Source: a virus. From it: a stretch of 22,768 bases of DNA. The stretch is taken from positions 1 to 22,768 of IMG/VR virus record IMGVR_UViG_3300045120_000414, one strand, 5' to 3'. Under the pieces are notes generated by a model, which worked only from the letters and a program-made list of their open reading frames with translations, made no database searches and was not told the origin of the DNA. This document shows, one piece after another, positions 1 through 5,972 of the stretch (the first letter of the stretch is position 1; every line of letters begins with the position of its first letter). The position numbers and the translations under genes are program-made.

Positions 1-107
1 GGACCCCCCGGCCCCCCAGGTGTCACCGGCCCGCCAGGCTCGGCCGGCGCCCAAGGCCCCCCAGGTGTTGCAGGTGCGCAGGGTCCGCCGGGGGCGGGGA
101 TCGTCGG
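1..107. repeat. 107-bp exact direct repeat, left copy
   Basis: Bases 1-107 are identical to 22145-22251; the first mismatch is C at 108 against A at 22252. Similarity continues with scattered mismatches through the remaining Gly-X-Y repeats. Both copies lie in the same reading frame of collagen-like genes. Because the window begins inside the repeat, the repeat may extend further left than can be seen. It could mark an assembly-graph junction, a pair of attachment sites, or a recombination boundary. Confidence 0.95.
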
Positions 108-363
108 CCCGGCCGGCGACCCCGGTGCCACCGGATCCTCAGGAGAACCCGGCACCCCCGGGGCGGCAGGCAAACCAGGCGCGGCGGGGGAGGCGGGCAC
201 ACCGGGCGCACCCGGCGCGTCGGGCGCCCAGGGGGTGCAGGGGTTGCAAGGGCCGAGGGGACCGACCGGGCCGGTCTGCCCCCCCGGGTTCTCCGGTCAG
301 GCGCTCACCGTCAAGAACGGCAACGGGGCCAACGTGGCCGCCTTCATCTGCGCCGCCGGCTAA
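1..363 (+). CDS. Collagen-like protein, C-terminal part (5' end outside window)
   Basis: The reading frame is open from base 1 and ends with TAA at 361-363, giving 120 residues of an incomplete protein. About thirty Gly-X-Y triplets run from the window edge, with one imperfect triplet (GPP-GA-GIV). They are followed by a 28-residue cap with Cys at 93 and 117 of the fragment (CPPGF...FIC). Gly-X-Y repeats of this kind form trimeric triple helices. The first 107 bases are identical to the full-length gene at 21869-22522, which has two membrane helices upstream of the repeats, so this fragment probably belongs to the same family. Later repeats and the cap differ in sequence between the copies, though C...C and NGANV are kept. 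The stop codon overlaps the stop of the convergent integrase gene. The role on the phage or in the lysogen is unknown. Confidence 0.85.
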   Translation, partial: GPPGPPGVTGPPGSAGAQGPPGVAGAQGPPGAGIVGPAGDPGATGSSGEPGTPGAAGKPGAAGEAGTPGAPGASGAQGVQGLQGPRGPTGPVCPPGFSGQALTVKNGNGANVAAFICAAG

Positions 364-1235
364 CCGGTTCCCAGGGCTGATAGGGAGAGCTGGGCGGGGC
401 GGCGGTGGGCGTCGAGAGCGAGGACCGCCTCGGGCGCCCCGGCCCGGTCGTAGGCGGCGTAGATCGTCGTGGTCGTCATCGACGCGTGACCCATGAGATC
501 TTGGACCATCAGCAGATCCCGCCCGCTCGTGCGGTACAGGCTTGTCCCGAACCAGTGGCGAAGCTGGTGCATGGTGGCGCCGATCCCGATGCCGTGCAGG
601 AACCCGTTCCCGACCGCGGAGACCTTCCACGCCGGCAGGGCCCGGCTCGTGTCTCCACGCAGCAACGGCCCCGTCTTCGGCGCCGGGAGCCGGGTCAGGG
701 CTTGCATCACTCCGGGGTGCAGCGGGATGACCCGGGGTCGGCCACCCTTGCCTTGAGGAACGACGATCACCGGCGGTGTCCGGTCGTCGTGGACGTCCTC
801 GCGTACCGCCCGGGCGATCTCGGCGCACCGCATCCCTTCGTAGGCGGCCAGGGCGAGCATCACCGCCACCTCGGCGCCGGCCATGGATAGCGCCTGGGCG
901 AGATCGGCGTCGGAGATCGGGCGGGGCAGACCCGGGCGCAGTTTCGGGCGGATGATGTCGGCCGTCGGGTCGGTCTCGGCCCGGCCGGTGTGGACCGCCC
1001 AGGCGTAGAAGACGTGCAGGTTGGACACGTAGGCGTAGCGGGCTTTGTGGCCGATGCGGCGGGAGTCGAGGAACGATTCGACGTCCTCGGTGGTGGCGGC
1101 CAGGACGTCGGCGCCGGCGAGCCACTCCTCGAGGTGCCGGACTATCCGGGCCCGGCAATCGATCGTGTCGGCCAGCAACCCCCGGCGGTGCTGGTCGCGG
1201 CGATGGGCCCGGATCACTTCGCTATAGGTAGTCAT
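360..1235 (-). CDS. int: Phage tyrosine integrase
   Basis: This is a site-specific recombinase of the lambda-integrase family, expected to insert and excise the phage genome through a 3'-phosphotyrosyl intermediate. From the ATG at 1235 it has 291 residues. An N-terminal SAM-like core-binding domain occupies roughly residues 3-100 and the catalytic domain follows. Active-site residues are visible: Arg in YEGMRCAE (about 136), Lys in QGKGGRP (about 163), HxxR in MHQLRHW (about 223 and 226), His in LMGHAS (about 250) and the nucleophile Tyr in TTIYAAY (about 259). A TTG at 1250 would add five residues, but neither start has a clear ribosome site. It lies 18 bp downstream of the repressor gene on the same strand, so the two are probably co-transcribed. 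Its TAG shares bases with the TAA of the convergent collagen-like gene. It is clearly different from the second recombinase at 22519. Confidence 0.95.
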   Translation of the reverse strand: MTTYSEVIRAHRRDQHRRGLLADTIDCRARIVRHLEEWLAGADVLAATTEDVESFLDSRRIGHKARYAYVSNLHVFYAWAVHTGRAETDPTADIIRPKLRPGLPRPISDADLAQALSMAGAEVAVMLALAAYEGMRCAEIARAVREDVHDDRTPPVIVVPQGKGGRPRVIPLHPGVMQALTRLPAPKTGPLLRGDTSRALPAWKVSAVGNGFLHGIGIGATMHQLRHWFGTSLYRTSGRDLLMVQDLMGHASMTTTTIYAAYDRAGAPEAVLALDAHRRPAQLSLSALGTG

Positions 1236-1253
1236 GGCGTGATATGACAACCG

Positions 1254-1661
1254 TTATGCCGAGCGGGCAAGTGCCCTGGCATCCCACACTTCGGAGAAGC
1301 ATCTACTTCTGACGGAGGCCTTGGCCCTCGCATTGGCCCGGGCGTGGCTGAGCGCCACAACCTTGGCGACCGCGGCCGGTTCCGGCCCCTCATCGGCGAG
1401 CCAGCGCAGGGCATCACGCGGCTGTGTCCAGAACAACTCGGGCGGCACGGCGAAGAACAGGGACAGGGCCCGGAGCTCGTCTTGGCGGATGGCCGATTCC
1501 CCGCTCAGCTTCTTATAGATGGTCTCGCGGGTCACATCCAACGTGGCGGCCAGCTGAGTGACTGACACCCTGTAGGTATCGCAGAGGATGCCGAGCACTG
1601 CCGGCATCGTCGCCTGAGCCTCGTGCATCGATGTCCGGATCGTTGCGGGAGACTGCGCCAT
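1254..1661 (-). CDS. HTH repressor candidate (cI-like immunity regulator)
   Basis: From the ATG at 1661 this is a 135-residue protein with a helix-turn-helix at about residues 33-53 (VSVTQLAATLDVTRETIYKKL), typical of XRE/Cro-cI regulators. DELRALSLFFAVPPELF follows, as in small phage repressors. The C-terminal third (from about 95) is Ala/Arg-rich, has no recognisable domain and ends in ALARSA. The frame extends upstream to 1862, but that would overlap the divergent gene. A TTGACA-N17-CATAAA promoter sits just before 1661, which decides the start and predicts a leaderless mRNA. It is divergent from a small HTH gene and directly upstream of int, the arrangement of a lysis-lysogeny switch. Its role as immunity repressor is inferred from position and fold. 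Small mycobacteriophage repressors with an attP inside the gene are a possible parallel. Confidence 0.8.
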   Translation of the reverse strand: MAQSPATIRTSMHEAQATMPAVLGILCDTYRVSVTQLAATLDVTRETIYKKLSGESAIRQDELRALSLFFAVPPELFWTQPRDALRWLADEGPEPAAVAKVVALSHARANARAKASVRSRCFSEVWDARALARSA

Positions 1662-1671
1662 AGTCACGCAG

Positions 1672-1700
1672 TTTATGACAGAACGTCTGCACAGTGTCAA
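1672..1700 (-). promoter_or_regulatory. Leftward promoter for repressor-integrase, predicted leaderless
   Basis: On the minus strand a perfect -35 TTGACA (1700-1695) is followed by a 17-nt spacer and a -10 CATAAA (1677-1672, four of six consensus bases). Ten nucleotides separate the -10 from the ATG at 1661, so transcription should begin zero to four bases before the start codon. Leaderless messages are common in actinobacteria and among phage repressors. The promoter overlaps a TGACA/TGTCA inverted pair, consistent with autoregulation. Confidence 0.65.
1676..1699. promoter_or_regulatory. Operator-like inverted repeat over the leftward promoter
   Basis: TGACA at 1676-1680 and TGTCA at 1695-1699 form an inverted pair separated by 14 bases, covering the spacer and -35 region of the repressor promoter. 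Related half-sites occur at 1724-1728 and 1736-1740 (TGTCG) and at 1749-1753 (TGACA). The clustering of one half-site motif between divergent regulators suggests operators for one or both HTH proteins. No binding has been shown. Confidence 0.4.
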
Positions 1701-1728
1701 GTCAAGGCTGCGGATATCAGGCCTGTCG

Positions 1729-1757
1729 TTGAAAGTGTCGGAAATATCTGACATTGT
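1729..1757 (+). promoter_or_regulatory. Possible rightward early promoter
   Basis: TTGAAA at 1729-1734 (five of six -35 bases) is followed by a 17-nt spacer and CATTGT at 1752-1757 (a weak -10). Initiation would fall at about 1763-1765, again essentially at the start codon of the rightward HTH gene (GTG 1763 or ATG 1766). The -10 match is poor, so this is tentative. The spacer contains the palindrome at 1736-1753, which would let a repressor shut off the early operon. Confidence 0.35.
1736..1753. promoter_or_regulatory. Operator-like palindrome in the rightward control region
   Basis: TGTCGGAAATATCTGACA is an inverted repeat with five of six arm bases matching and an AT-rich centre, unlike the GC-rich surroundings. 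It lies between the putative -35 and -10 of the rightward promoter. It shares the TGTC/GACA half-site seen over the leftward promoter, so it is a good candidate repressor site. Confidence 0.45.
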
Positions 1758-1765
1758 GACGGGTG

Positions 1766-1993
1766 ATGCCGACACTCCCGACTTCCTATCGGCTCGTCGA
1801 TGTCCTCTTGGGCGGTGACCTCGAGACCCGGCTCCGCAAGTGGCGAGCAGCTGGCGTCTCATACCGGGCTATCGCGAATCTGCTCGAGGAGGAGACCGGT
1901 GAGCGTTACACCTACGACACGATTCGCCGCTGGTGCGATGACCTCGACATAGACGGGGACGTCTCCAGTCCGCCCGACCGGGCGGCATCGTGA
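1766..1993 (+). CDS. Small Cro-like helix-turn-helix protein
   Basis: This 75-residue protein is the first gene rightward from the control region. Residues around 25-55 (RLRKWRAAGVSYRAIANLLEEETGERYTYDTIRRW, read in two halves) look like a helix-turn-helix: a turn at AGVS, then an RAIANLL helix and a YDTIRRW recognition helix. Position opposite the repressor suggests a Cro-type antirepressor or early regulator; an excisionase is an alternative. A GTG at 1763 directly precedes the chosen ATG. There is no Shine-Dalgarno sequence, which fits a leaderless message if the weak promoter at 1729-1757 is real. Its TGA overlaps the ATG of the next gene (TGATG). Confidence 0.7.
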   Translation: MPTLPTSYRLVDVLLGGDLETRLRKWRAAGVSYRAIANLLEEETGERYTYDTIRRWCDDLDIDGDVSSPPDRAAS

Positions 1994-2355
1994 TGGGACT
2001 CACACCCTTCGAGGACCGCGACGTCGTGGGCACCGCTATCGCGGTGACCAACGCCGGCGACGGGCTGAGCGCTGCCATGAAGATCCAACCGGCCGAGCTC
2101 CACCTAGGCGACACGGTCTACATCGTCCTCGAGACCACCGTGACGAAGGTGCGTCACGAACCGGCCGACAAGAACGAGCCTGACGGCGAGGTAGTCCGCA
2201 TGCACGTCCTGCGGGCCGGGACGGCGGTGATAGTCGAACGCAAGCTGGTTGGCAAGCTCCTCGACGCCCAGGCCGCCCGGATCCGCAAAGCGGCCGAGGA
2301 CGAGGCCGGGATCCTCCACCTCGCCGGCACCGACAGCGAAGCCGACGACGCATGA
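1993..2355 (+). CDS. Conserved-type early phage protein of unknown function
   Basis: The protein has 120 residues and begins MGLTPFEDRD; the ATG overlaps the upstream TGA, so translation is probably coupled. A GTG at 1990 would add one residue. The middle (about 37-85) looks beta-rich, with alternating hydrophobic residues (DTVYIVLETTVTKVRH and VVRMHVLRAGTAVIV). The C-terminus is a charged helix (LLDAQAARIRKAAEDEAG) with an acidic tail. I recall similar proteins with this opening in actinobacteriophage early regions, always without assigned function. It sits directly upstream of the RecT-like gene and overlaps it by ATGA, so it may act in the same recombination or replication step, but nothing in the sequence shows this. 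Confidence 0.8.
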   Translation: MGLTPFEDRDVVGTAIAVTNAGDGLSAAMKIQPAELHLGDTVYIVLETTVTKVRHEPADKNEPDGEVVRMHVLRAGTAVIVERKLVGKLLDAQAARIRKAAEDEAGILHLAGTDSEADDA

Positions 2356-3335
2356 GCGCCGGTCTGCAGCGCATCGACCCCGGCGACGTCGCCGACGTGG
2401 CCGGCGTGCTCGCCAACAGCTCATGGGTCCCGAAAGACTGGAAAGACGGCCAAGGCCGGCCCCGAACCGGAGACATCGTCGCCGGGGTCATGGTCTGCCG
2501 GACCCTCGACATCCCCGAGATCAACCTGTTCCGCTACCTGTGGGTCTTCGATGGCAACGTCAACCTGACCGCCGAATGTCAACGGGTCCTCTGCGCCCGG
2601 GCCGGCTACGACCTCGAGATCGTCACCCAATCCGACGCCGAAGCGACCGTACGGATCCGCTACCGGGGCGGCGAATGGCACACCGTGACCCACACCCTCG
2701 AGGACGCCAAGACGGCCAAGCTGGCCGCCAAAGACACCTGGCAGAAGTACCCGCGGCGGATGAACGTGGCCGCCGCCTGCCGCCAGGCCGTGTCGTTCTA
2801 CGCCTCCGAAGTCAAAGCCGGCATCGAGCGCGCCGGGGTTGACTACGACGAACCCGCCGGCCCTGCCCCAGCCGGCGGCAGCGGTGAGAGCGCCGGGCCG
2901 GTGCACACCCCGGGAGACGCCCCTCCCCCCGGCCCGGCCCTCACCCCCGGCGGGGCCACCATCCCCACCGCCCGCCGGGAAGCGCCGATCGGCGACGACG
3001 AACGAGCCGATCTGCTCGCCGCCATCGAGGCGCTCGGCGAGCTCGCCCCCGACGTCCACGCCGCCATCCGGGCGCTGTGGAAGGAATGCAACCTGCCGAA
3101 CCTGCGCCTCGAGCAGCTATCCAAGGGCGACGGGCTGCTCATGGCGTTCCTGATCGGATCGGGGGGGATCGCCCCGGACGTGGCCGACGTGTGCGCCGAG
3201 ATCCTCGAGGCCGCCGAGGCGGTGAGAGTCGCCGCCGGCGTCGACCAGGACGACGCCGCCGAGGACGTCGTCGAGTACGACGCCGCCGGCGAGGTCGTCG
3301 TCGAATACGCCCCCGGCGAAGAGCCATTCGAGTGA
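2352..3335 (+). CDS. RecT-like single-strand DNA annealing protein
   Basis: This is a 327-residue protein starting at an ATGA overlap. The N-terminal 155 residues resemble phage RecT-type annealing proteins. INLFRYLWVFDGNVNLTAE matches the 'input DNA/known product' strand. AGYDLEIV plus RIRYRGGEWHTVTHTLEDAKTAKLAAKDTW matches the beta-strand/AGL..W segment. YPRRMNVAAACRQAV matches the 'YP..ML.ARA' helix. Such proteins pair complementary single strands during phage replication and recombination. A Pro/Gly-rich linker (about 165-205) follows, then a helical second region (about 210-290) and an acidic Val/Glu/Asp-rich tail. The tail may mimic DNA or bind an SSB or nuclease partner. A VRR-NUC nuclease two genes downstream supports a recombination module. 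The assignment is by motif reading, not alignment. Confidence 0.65.
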   Translation: MSAGLQRIDPGDVADVAGVLANSSWVPKDWKDGQGRPRTGDIVAGVMVCRTLDIPEINLFRYLWVFDGNVNLTAECQRVLCARAGYDLEIVTQSDAEATVRIRYRGGEWHTVTHTLEDAKTAKLAAKDTWQKYPRRMNVAAACRQAVSFYASEVKAGIERAGVDYDEPAGPAPAGGSGESAGPVHTPGDAPPPGPALTPGGATIPTARREAPIGDDERADLLAAIEALGELAPDVHAAIRALWKECNLPNLRLEQLSKGDGLLMAFLIGSGGIAPDVADVCAEILEAAEAVRVAAGVDQDDAAEDVVEYDAAGEVVVEYAPGEEPFE

Positions 3336-3808
3336 TCTCCGACGCGGCCCGCGAGCAGATGGCCGCCGGCGCTCAGAGACGGGCCGACGGCTGGGCCGGG
3401 CGCCGCCCGCTCACCGACCCGCTCACCTGGCGCACCGCCACCGACGTCCGCCTGCTCGAGCCCGGTTGGGAGGCGTGGTCCTGCAAACGCACGATCGCCG
3501 ACGACCAGGCCGTCGGCGGGATCGTCGTCGCCTCCGCCCCCCGGGTCGACACCGACACCGGCGAGATCTCCGAAGGCTGGATCGTCCGTAACGCCTTCCT
3601 GCGCCCCGACGACCGCCGCGCCCGCCGCCGGATCGACGCCGCCGAGGTCGCCATCCCCGACGGGCTGGTACAACCCCAACCCGATGCCATCGTGCGCCTG
3701 ATCCGCCGCCTCGCCCGCTACCTGTACGAGCACGATCAACCGTGGCTCACCGCCACCGATCTCGACGCCATCCGCGACCTGTGGGCCCTCTTCGGGGCGG
3801 TGGCATGA
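3332..3808 (+). CDS. Early phage protein of unknown function
   Basis: The GTG at 3332 overlaps the stop of the RecT-like gene (GTGA), giving 158 residues. The open frame runs upstream to 3077, but that part lies inside the RecT-like gene and has skewed Arg-rich composition. The protein contains DPLTWRTATDVRLLEPGWEAWSCKRT, an acidic strand-rich middle (VDTDTGEISEGWIVRNAFLRPDD) and a C-terminal segment rich in Leu, Trp and Tyr (IVRLIRRLARYLYEHDQPWLTATDL). No family is recognised. Its place between an annealing protein and a nuclease suggests DNA metabolism, by position only. Confidence 0.75.
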   Translation: MISDAAREQMAAGAQRRADGWAGRRPLTDPLTWRTATDVRLLEPGWEAWSCKRTIADDQAVGGIVVASAPRVDTDTGEISEGWIVRNAFLRPDDRRARRRIDAAEVAIPDGLVQPQPDAIVRLIRRLARYLYEHDQPWLTATDLDAIRDLWALFGAVA

Positions 3809-4167
3809 CCGGCCCCCGGGTCATCCCCGGGCGCACCATGACCGAACGGGACCTGGCCATGTTCGTGGCCAGCGCCGCCAAGCAGTTCGGATGGGCCCGC
3901 TACCACACCCACCGCTCCGACTTCTCGCCGGCCGGATGGCCAGACGAGGCCCTGTGCCGCGTCGACCGCCACACCGGGACCGGGCGCCTAGTCCTCGCCG
4001 AGCTCAAATCGGCGACCGGCAAGCTATCCGAGGCGCAACGTACGTGGCTCGACCTGCTCGGCCAGGTCCCCGGGCTCGAGGTCTACCTGTGGCGCCCCGC
4101 CGACATCGACAAGATCGTCCGCGTGCTCGGCCCGACCTATCCACCGACCGGGACCGGGAGCTCATGA
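3805..4167 (+). CDS. VRR-NUC domain nuclease
   Basis: This 120-residue protein begins at an ATGA overlap. It shows the PD-(D/E)XK core of the VRR-NUC family: TERDLAMFV with an early Glu (about 14), GWPDEAL with Asp at about 47, and LVLAELKS with Glu 66 and Lys 68. KLSEAQRTWLDLL follows, the conserved helix with Gln. VEVYLW-type strand and a C-terminal helix complete it. Stand-alone VRR-NUC proteins in phages are Holliday-junction or flap resolvases used in replication and recombination. The size is normal for the phage form. A longer frame from 3742 lies within the preceding gene and lacks support. Confidence 0.85.
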   Translation: MTGPRVIPGRTMTERDLAMFVASAAKQFGWARYHTHRSDFSPAGWPDEALCRVDRHTGTGRLVLAELKSATGKLSEAQRTWLDLLGQVPGLEVYLWRPADIDKIVRVLGPTYPPTGTGSS

Positions 4168-4374
4168 GTGACCACGCCATCTGTCGGACAGAACCGCCTC
4201 GAGCTCACCCACCGGCTCGAGCTCTTGAACGCCGCTCTTGCCCGTCTCGGAGTCGACCCGCTGGTATCGGTCGGCGAGTCGCTCGCCCTACCGGTCGACG
4301 ACCTGCGCGGGGTGGTGAAATCCACCGCCGACCGGGTCGAGGCGGTCGGCCGGGCCCTCAGGGGCATCGCATGA
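4168..4374 (+). CDS. Small helical protein of unknown function
   Basis: The GTG at 4168 directly follows the nuclease stop, with a GGGAG ribosome-binding site at 4156-4160 about seven bases upstream. The 68-residue product is mostly helical, with Leu-rich amphipathic stretches (RLELTHRLELLNAALARLG, then DDLRGVVKSTADRVEAVGRAL). It could be a small coiled-coil adaptor. Its stop overlaps the ATG of the replication-initiator-like gene. No homologous family is recognised. Confidence 0.7.
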   Translation: MTTPSVGQNRLELTHRLELLNAALARLGVDPLVSVGESLALPVDDLRGVVKSTADRVEAVGRALRGIA

Positions 4375-4895
4375 GCTGGCAGCACGCCCGGGCGGTCCTC
4401 GACACCGACGGCGTCAAGCCGGCGGCCAAATTCGTGCTCGTCGCCATCGCCCTCCGGGCCGGCACCGACGGGCGGGCGTGGCCGTCGATCGCCCGTATCA
4501 GCGCCGACACCGGCTACAGCCGATCGACCGTGAAGGCGGCTATCGCGGCCCTCAGGCGGACCGGTCACCTGGCCGTTATCCACAGCCCCGGGCGCCCGCT
4601 CCTGATGACCGTGACCGGGTCAGCTCCCGGCCCCCCCACCGGGTCAGCTCCCGGCCCTACCGGGTCAGATGACGCACAAAAGCGGGTCAGCTCCCGGCCC
4701 CAGAAGAGAAAGGAAGAGAACAAGAAGGGCGCGACGACCGGCTCGACCACTACGTGGCCGGCCGTCGCTGACAACGGCAACGGCACCCCGGTGGTCCCCA
4801 AGCCCGGTGCTCATCCACAGGACTGCATCTGCGGCGGTACCGGCGAGATCCACCTCGACTACGGGACCTTCGAGTGCGGCGGCGGTGTCCTATGA
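4371..4895 (+). CDS. Winged-helix replication initiator-like protein with internal origin repeats
   Basis: This is a 174-residue protein starting at ATGA. Residues 10-72 form a winged helix-turn-helix of the phage replication-protein type (GVKPAAKFVLVAIAL, then WPSIARISADTGYSRSTVKAAIAALRRTGHL), as in lambda O-like and DnaD-like initiators. A Gly/Ser/Pro-rich linker (83-100) is encoded by direct DNA repeats, followed by a basic stretch (RPQKRKEENKK). The C-terminus carries CICGGTGEI...C, a possible zinc-binding knuckle. No helicase or primase is encoded in the window, so the protein would have to recruit host replication enzymes. Placing an initiator over its own iterons is the lambda O plan. 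The function is inferred from the fold and the repeats. Confidence 0.7.
   Translation: MSWQHARAVLDTDGVKPAAKFVLVAIALRAGTDGRAWPSIARISADTGYSRSTVKAAIAALRRTGHLAVIHSPGRPLLMTVTGSAPGPPTGSAPGPTGSDDAQKRVSSRPQKRKEENKKGATTGSTTTWPAVADNGNGTPVVPKPGAHPQDCICGGTGEIHLDYGTFECGGGVL
4617..4700. repeat. Origin-like iterons inside the initiator gene
   Basis: GGGTCAGCTCCCGGCCC occurs exactly at 4617-4633, 4641-4657 and 4684-4700, with a shortened copy GGGTCAG at 4662-4668. Start-to-start steps are 24, 21 and 22 bp, about two helical turns. Each full copy has CCGGG/CCCGG arms, or GGG/CCC in the last copy. The first three copies are in frame (GSAPGP), but the fourth is shifted by one base and encodes RVSSRP, so the DNA rather than the peptide is conserved. 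A purine-rich, A-rich tract follows immediately (4701-4729). This matches initiator-bound iterons beside an unwinding element. Confidence 0.6.
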
Positions 4896-5143
4896 CGCCG
4901 CGGCCTAATCGCTCGGCCAACCCCGCCGACCACGTCGGCCAAGGCGGCCCGGTGGCCAAGCCCGACTATGCCCGGGTGCAGATCGCGCTCATACGCCGGG
5001 AGCGCTTCGGCCAGGACGTCGAGGTCCCCGACCTGGACGGCCCGGTCGAGCTCTTCGACGACGACCTCGAGGCGCTCGAGGCGGCGGTCGCCGATCACCC
5101 CGCACGGGGCGTCACCAACGTCGACACCGGAGGCCGGTTGTGA
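4892..5143 (+). CDS. Small acidic phage protein (paralogue of the 6720 gene)
   Basis: This 83-residue protein starts at an ATGA overlap. The N-terminus is polar (MTPRPNRSANPADHVGQGG), then VQIALIRRERF precedes an acidic half containing DLDGPVELFDDD and HPARGVTNVDTGG. That C-terminal half recurs in the short gene at 6720-6890 (EVDGPVPMFDHD...HPARPVTNVHTG). Both copies are followed, through a GTGA overlap, by a Cys-rich zinc-type protein, so a two-gene unit appears to be duplicated. The function is unknown. Confidence 0.75.
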   Translation: MTPRPNRSANPADHVGQGGPVAKPDYARVQIALIRRERFGQDVEVPDLDGPVELFDDDLEALEAAVADHPARGVTNVDTGGRL

Positions 5144-5409
5144 GACTCGTGAAGGCCTGCCGTAGCTGCGGGGCGCCGGTGGTATGGCTCACCATGAGAC
5201 CGTCAGGCAAAGCGATGCCTGTCGATGACGCCCCCCACCCAGACGGCAACATCTTGGCCGATCTCGACCAGGCCGTCGGCATCGTTCTCTCACCCCCTAT
5301 GCGCGCCGAGCTCATCGACCACGGCGCCCCCGAGCCGCTCTACCGTTCCCACTTCGTCACCTGCCCGCAAGCCGACGACTGGCGGCGCGACCGCCGGGGC
5401 CGGCTGTGA
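5140..5409 (+). CDS. Zinc-ribbon phage protein
   Basis: The GTG at 5140 overlaps the upstream stop. The 89-residue protein opens with CRSCGAPVVWLTM (CxxC knuckle) and GKAMPVDD, and later has SHFVTCPQADDWRR, giving further His and Cys ligands. This layout is common in small zinc-binding proteins of actinobacteriophage early regions. They probably bind nucleic acid or a host protein, but no reaction is known. It is part of the coupled early operon. Confidence 0.75.
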   Translation: MRLVKACRSCGAPVVWLTMRPSGKAMPVDDAPHPDGNILADLDQAVGIVLSPPMRAELIDHGAPEPLYRSHFVTCPQADDWRRDRRGRL

Positions 5410-5495
5410 CGTGGCTCGAACGATGGTTCCGAGCCCACCGCCGCCGGCGTCAACTACGCACCTGGATGGAACAAGTCGAAGAGGGGCGCTGGTGA
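5406..5495 (+). CDS. Tiny basic protein (29 residues)
   Basis: A GTG at 5406 overlaps the zinc-ribbon stop, and the TGA at 5493-5495 overlaps the GTG of the HNH gene. The frame thus fits exactly into the coupling chain and fills what would otherwise be an 82-bp gap. The product is Trp- and Arg-rich (VTWLERWFRAHRRRRQ, then TWMEQVEEGRW). It may be a real micro-protein or only a translational bridge to the HNH gene. No family is recognised. Confidence 0.5.
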   Translation: MTWLERWFRAHRRRRQLRTWMEQVEEGRW

Positions 5496-5755
5496 GCTCG
5501 CCCGCTCACCGCACCGCCGACTACCGGCGCCGCCGGGCCGCGCTCGCCGCCGCCCTGGCCGCCGCCGGCGTGATCCCCTGCGGGATCTGCGGGAAACCCG
5601 TCACCGCCCGCGACCGGTGGGACGCCAACCACGCCAACCCCGTCGCCCACGGTGGCGCCGACGGGCCCCTCGAGGTCACCCACGCCCGATGCAACCGCAA
5701 AGCCGGCGGCGGGATCCGTACCCGCCACCGGGCCGCCCCCTCGCGAGACTGGTGA
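5492..5755 (+). CDS. HNH endonuclease (early region)
   Basis: From the GTG at 5492 (GTGA overlap) the protein has 87 residues. A basic N-terminal helix (YRRRRAALAAALAAAG) leads to a CGIC zinc knuckle (Cys 30 and 33). The catalytic segment DANHANPVAHGG carries the general-base His (about 47). THARCNRKAG supplies the Asn/His metal-binding part with Cys 67. Small free-standing HNH nucleases nick or cut double-stranded DNA through a beta-beta-alpha metal fold. A role in recombination or host DNA degradation is possible. It is not next to the terminase, unlike the second HNH gene at 7529. The frame is open upstream to 5225, but that part overlaps real genes. Confidence 0.8.
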   Translation: MSSPAHRTADYRRRRAALAAALAAAGVIPCGICGKPVTARDRWDANHANPVAHGGADGPLEVTHARCNRKAGGGIRTRHRAAPSRDW

Positions 5756-5757
5756 CC

Positions 5758-5787
5758 ATGGCCGAACAGACGGGCGGCAGGCCATGA
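5758..5787 (+). CDS. Possible nine-residue coupling ORF
   Basis: ATG at 5758 opens MAEQTGGRP and ends with a TGA that overlaps the ATG of the next gene at 5784. A GTG at 5752 in the same frame overlaps the HNH stop. The mini-ORF bridges a 28-bp gap with the start-stop overlaps used by neighbouring genes, so it may exist only to pass ribosomes along. It could equally be chance. Confidence 0.25.
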   Translation: MAEQTGGRP

Positions 5788-5972
5788 TCGCCGATGGTGG
5801 TCGCCGAGTCTTGGGGTTCGCCGATGAGCTTGGGATCAGCGTCGAGCGCCTGCTCGAACTGCTCGAGACCTACGACCTGCACATCCTCAGCGAAACGGCG
5901 CTCAGAGATGAGAAGGCCCTCGCCGTCAAGGTGACCGCCGACGCCATCCGTACCGCACGAACGGGCCGCTAG
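5784..5972 (+). CDS. Small helical protein of unknown function
   Basis: From ATG 5784 the product has 62 residues. It is predicted almost entirely helical, with LGFADELGISVERLLELLETYDL followed by a charged helix (ETALRDEKALAVKVTADAIR). The LGISVERLLELL segment resembles the turn and second helix of a small HTH fold, so DNA binding is possible but unproven. It is directly abutted by the cupin gene (TAG then GTG). Longer upstream frames overlap the HNH gene. Confidence 0.65.
   Translation: MIADGGRRVLGFADELGISVERLLELLETYDLHILSETALRDEKALAVKVTADAIRTARTGR

Noticed and set aside
20-496. Open frame through the collagen region in another register, and its twin at 22164-22457
   Set aside because: Both are shadow frames of the Gly-X-Y repeats; they are Arg/Pro-rich and run past the real stop into the integrase gene.
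139-1158. Long minus-strand frame antisense to the collagen tail and out of frame with the integrase
   Set aside because: Extreme Arg/Pro composition without motifs; it is a GC artefact over the real integrase frame.
1254-1315. Possible tRNA fragment (GCCGAGCGGGCAAG) at the repressor 3' end, as an attP core
   Set aside because: No T-arm consensus and no consistent cloverleaf could be built; the similarity is too short. The attP idea is kept only as an inference in the findings.
1254-1862. Longer form of the repressor starting at 1862
   Set aside because: It would cross the divergent regulatory region and overlap the rightward HTH gene; the promoter position supports the ATG at 1661.
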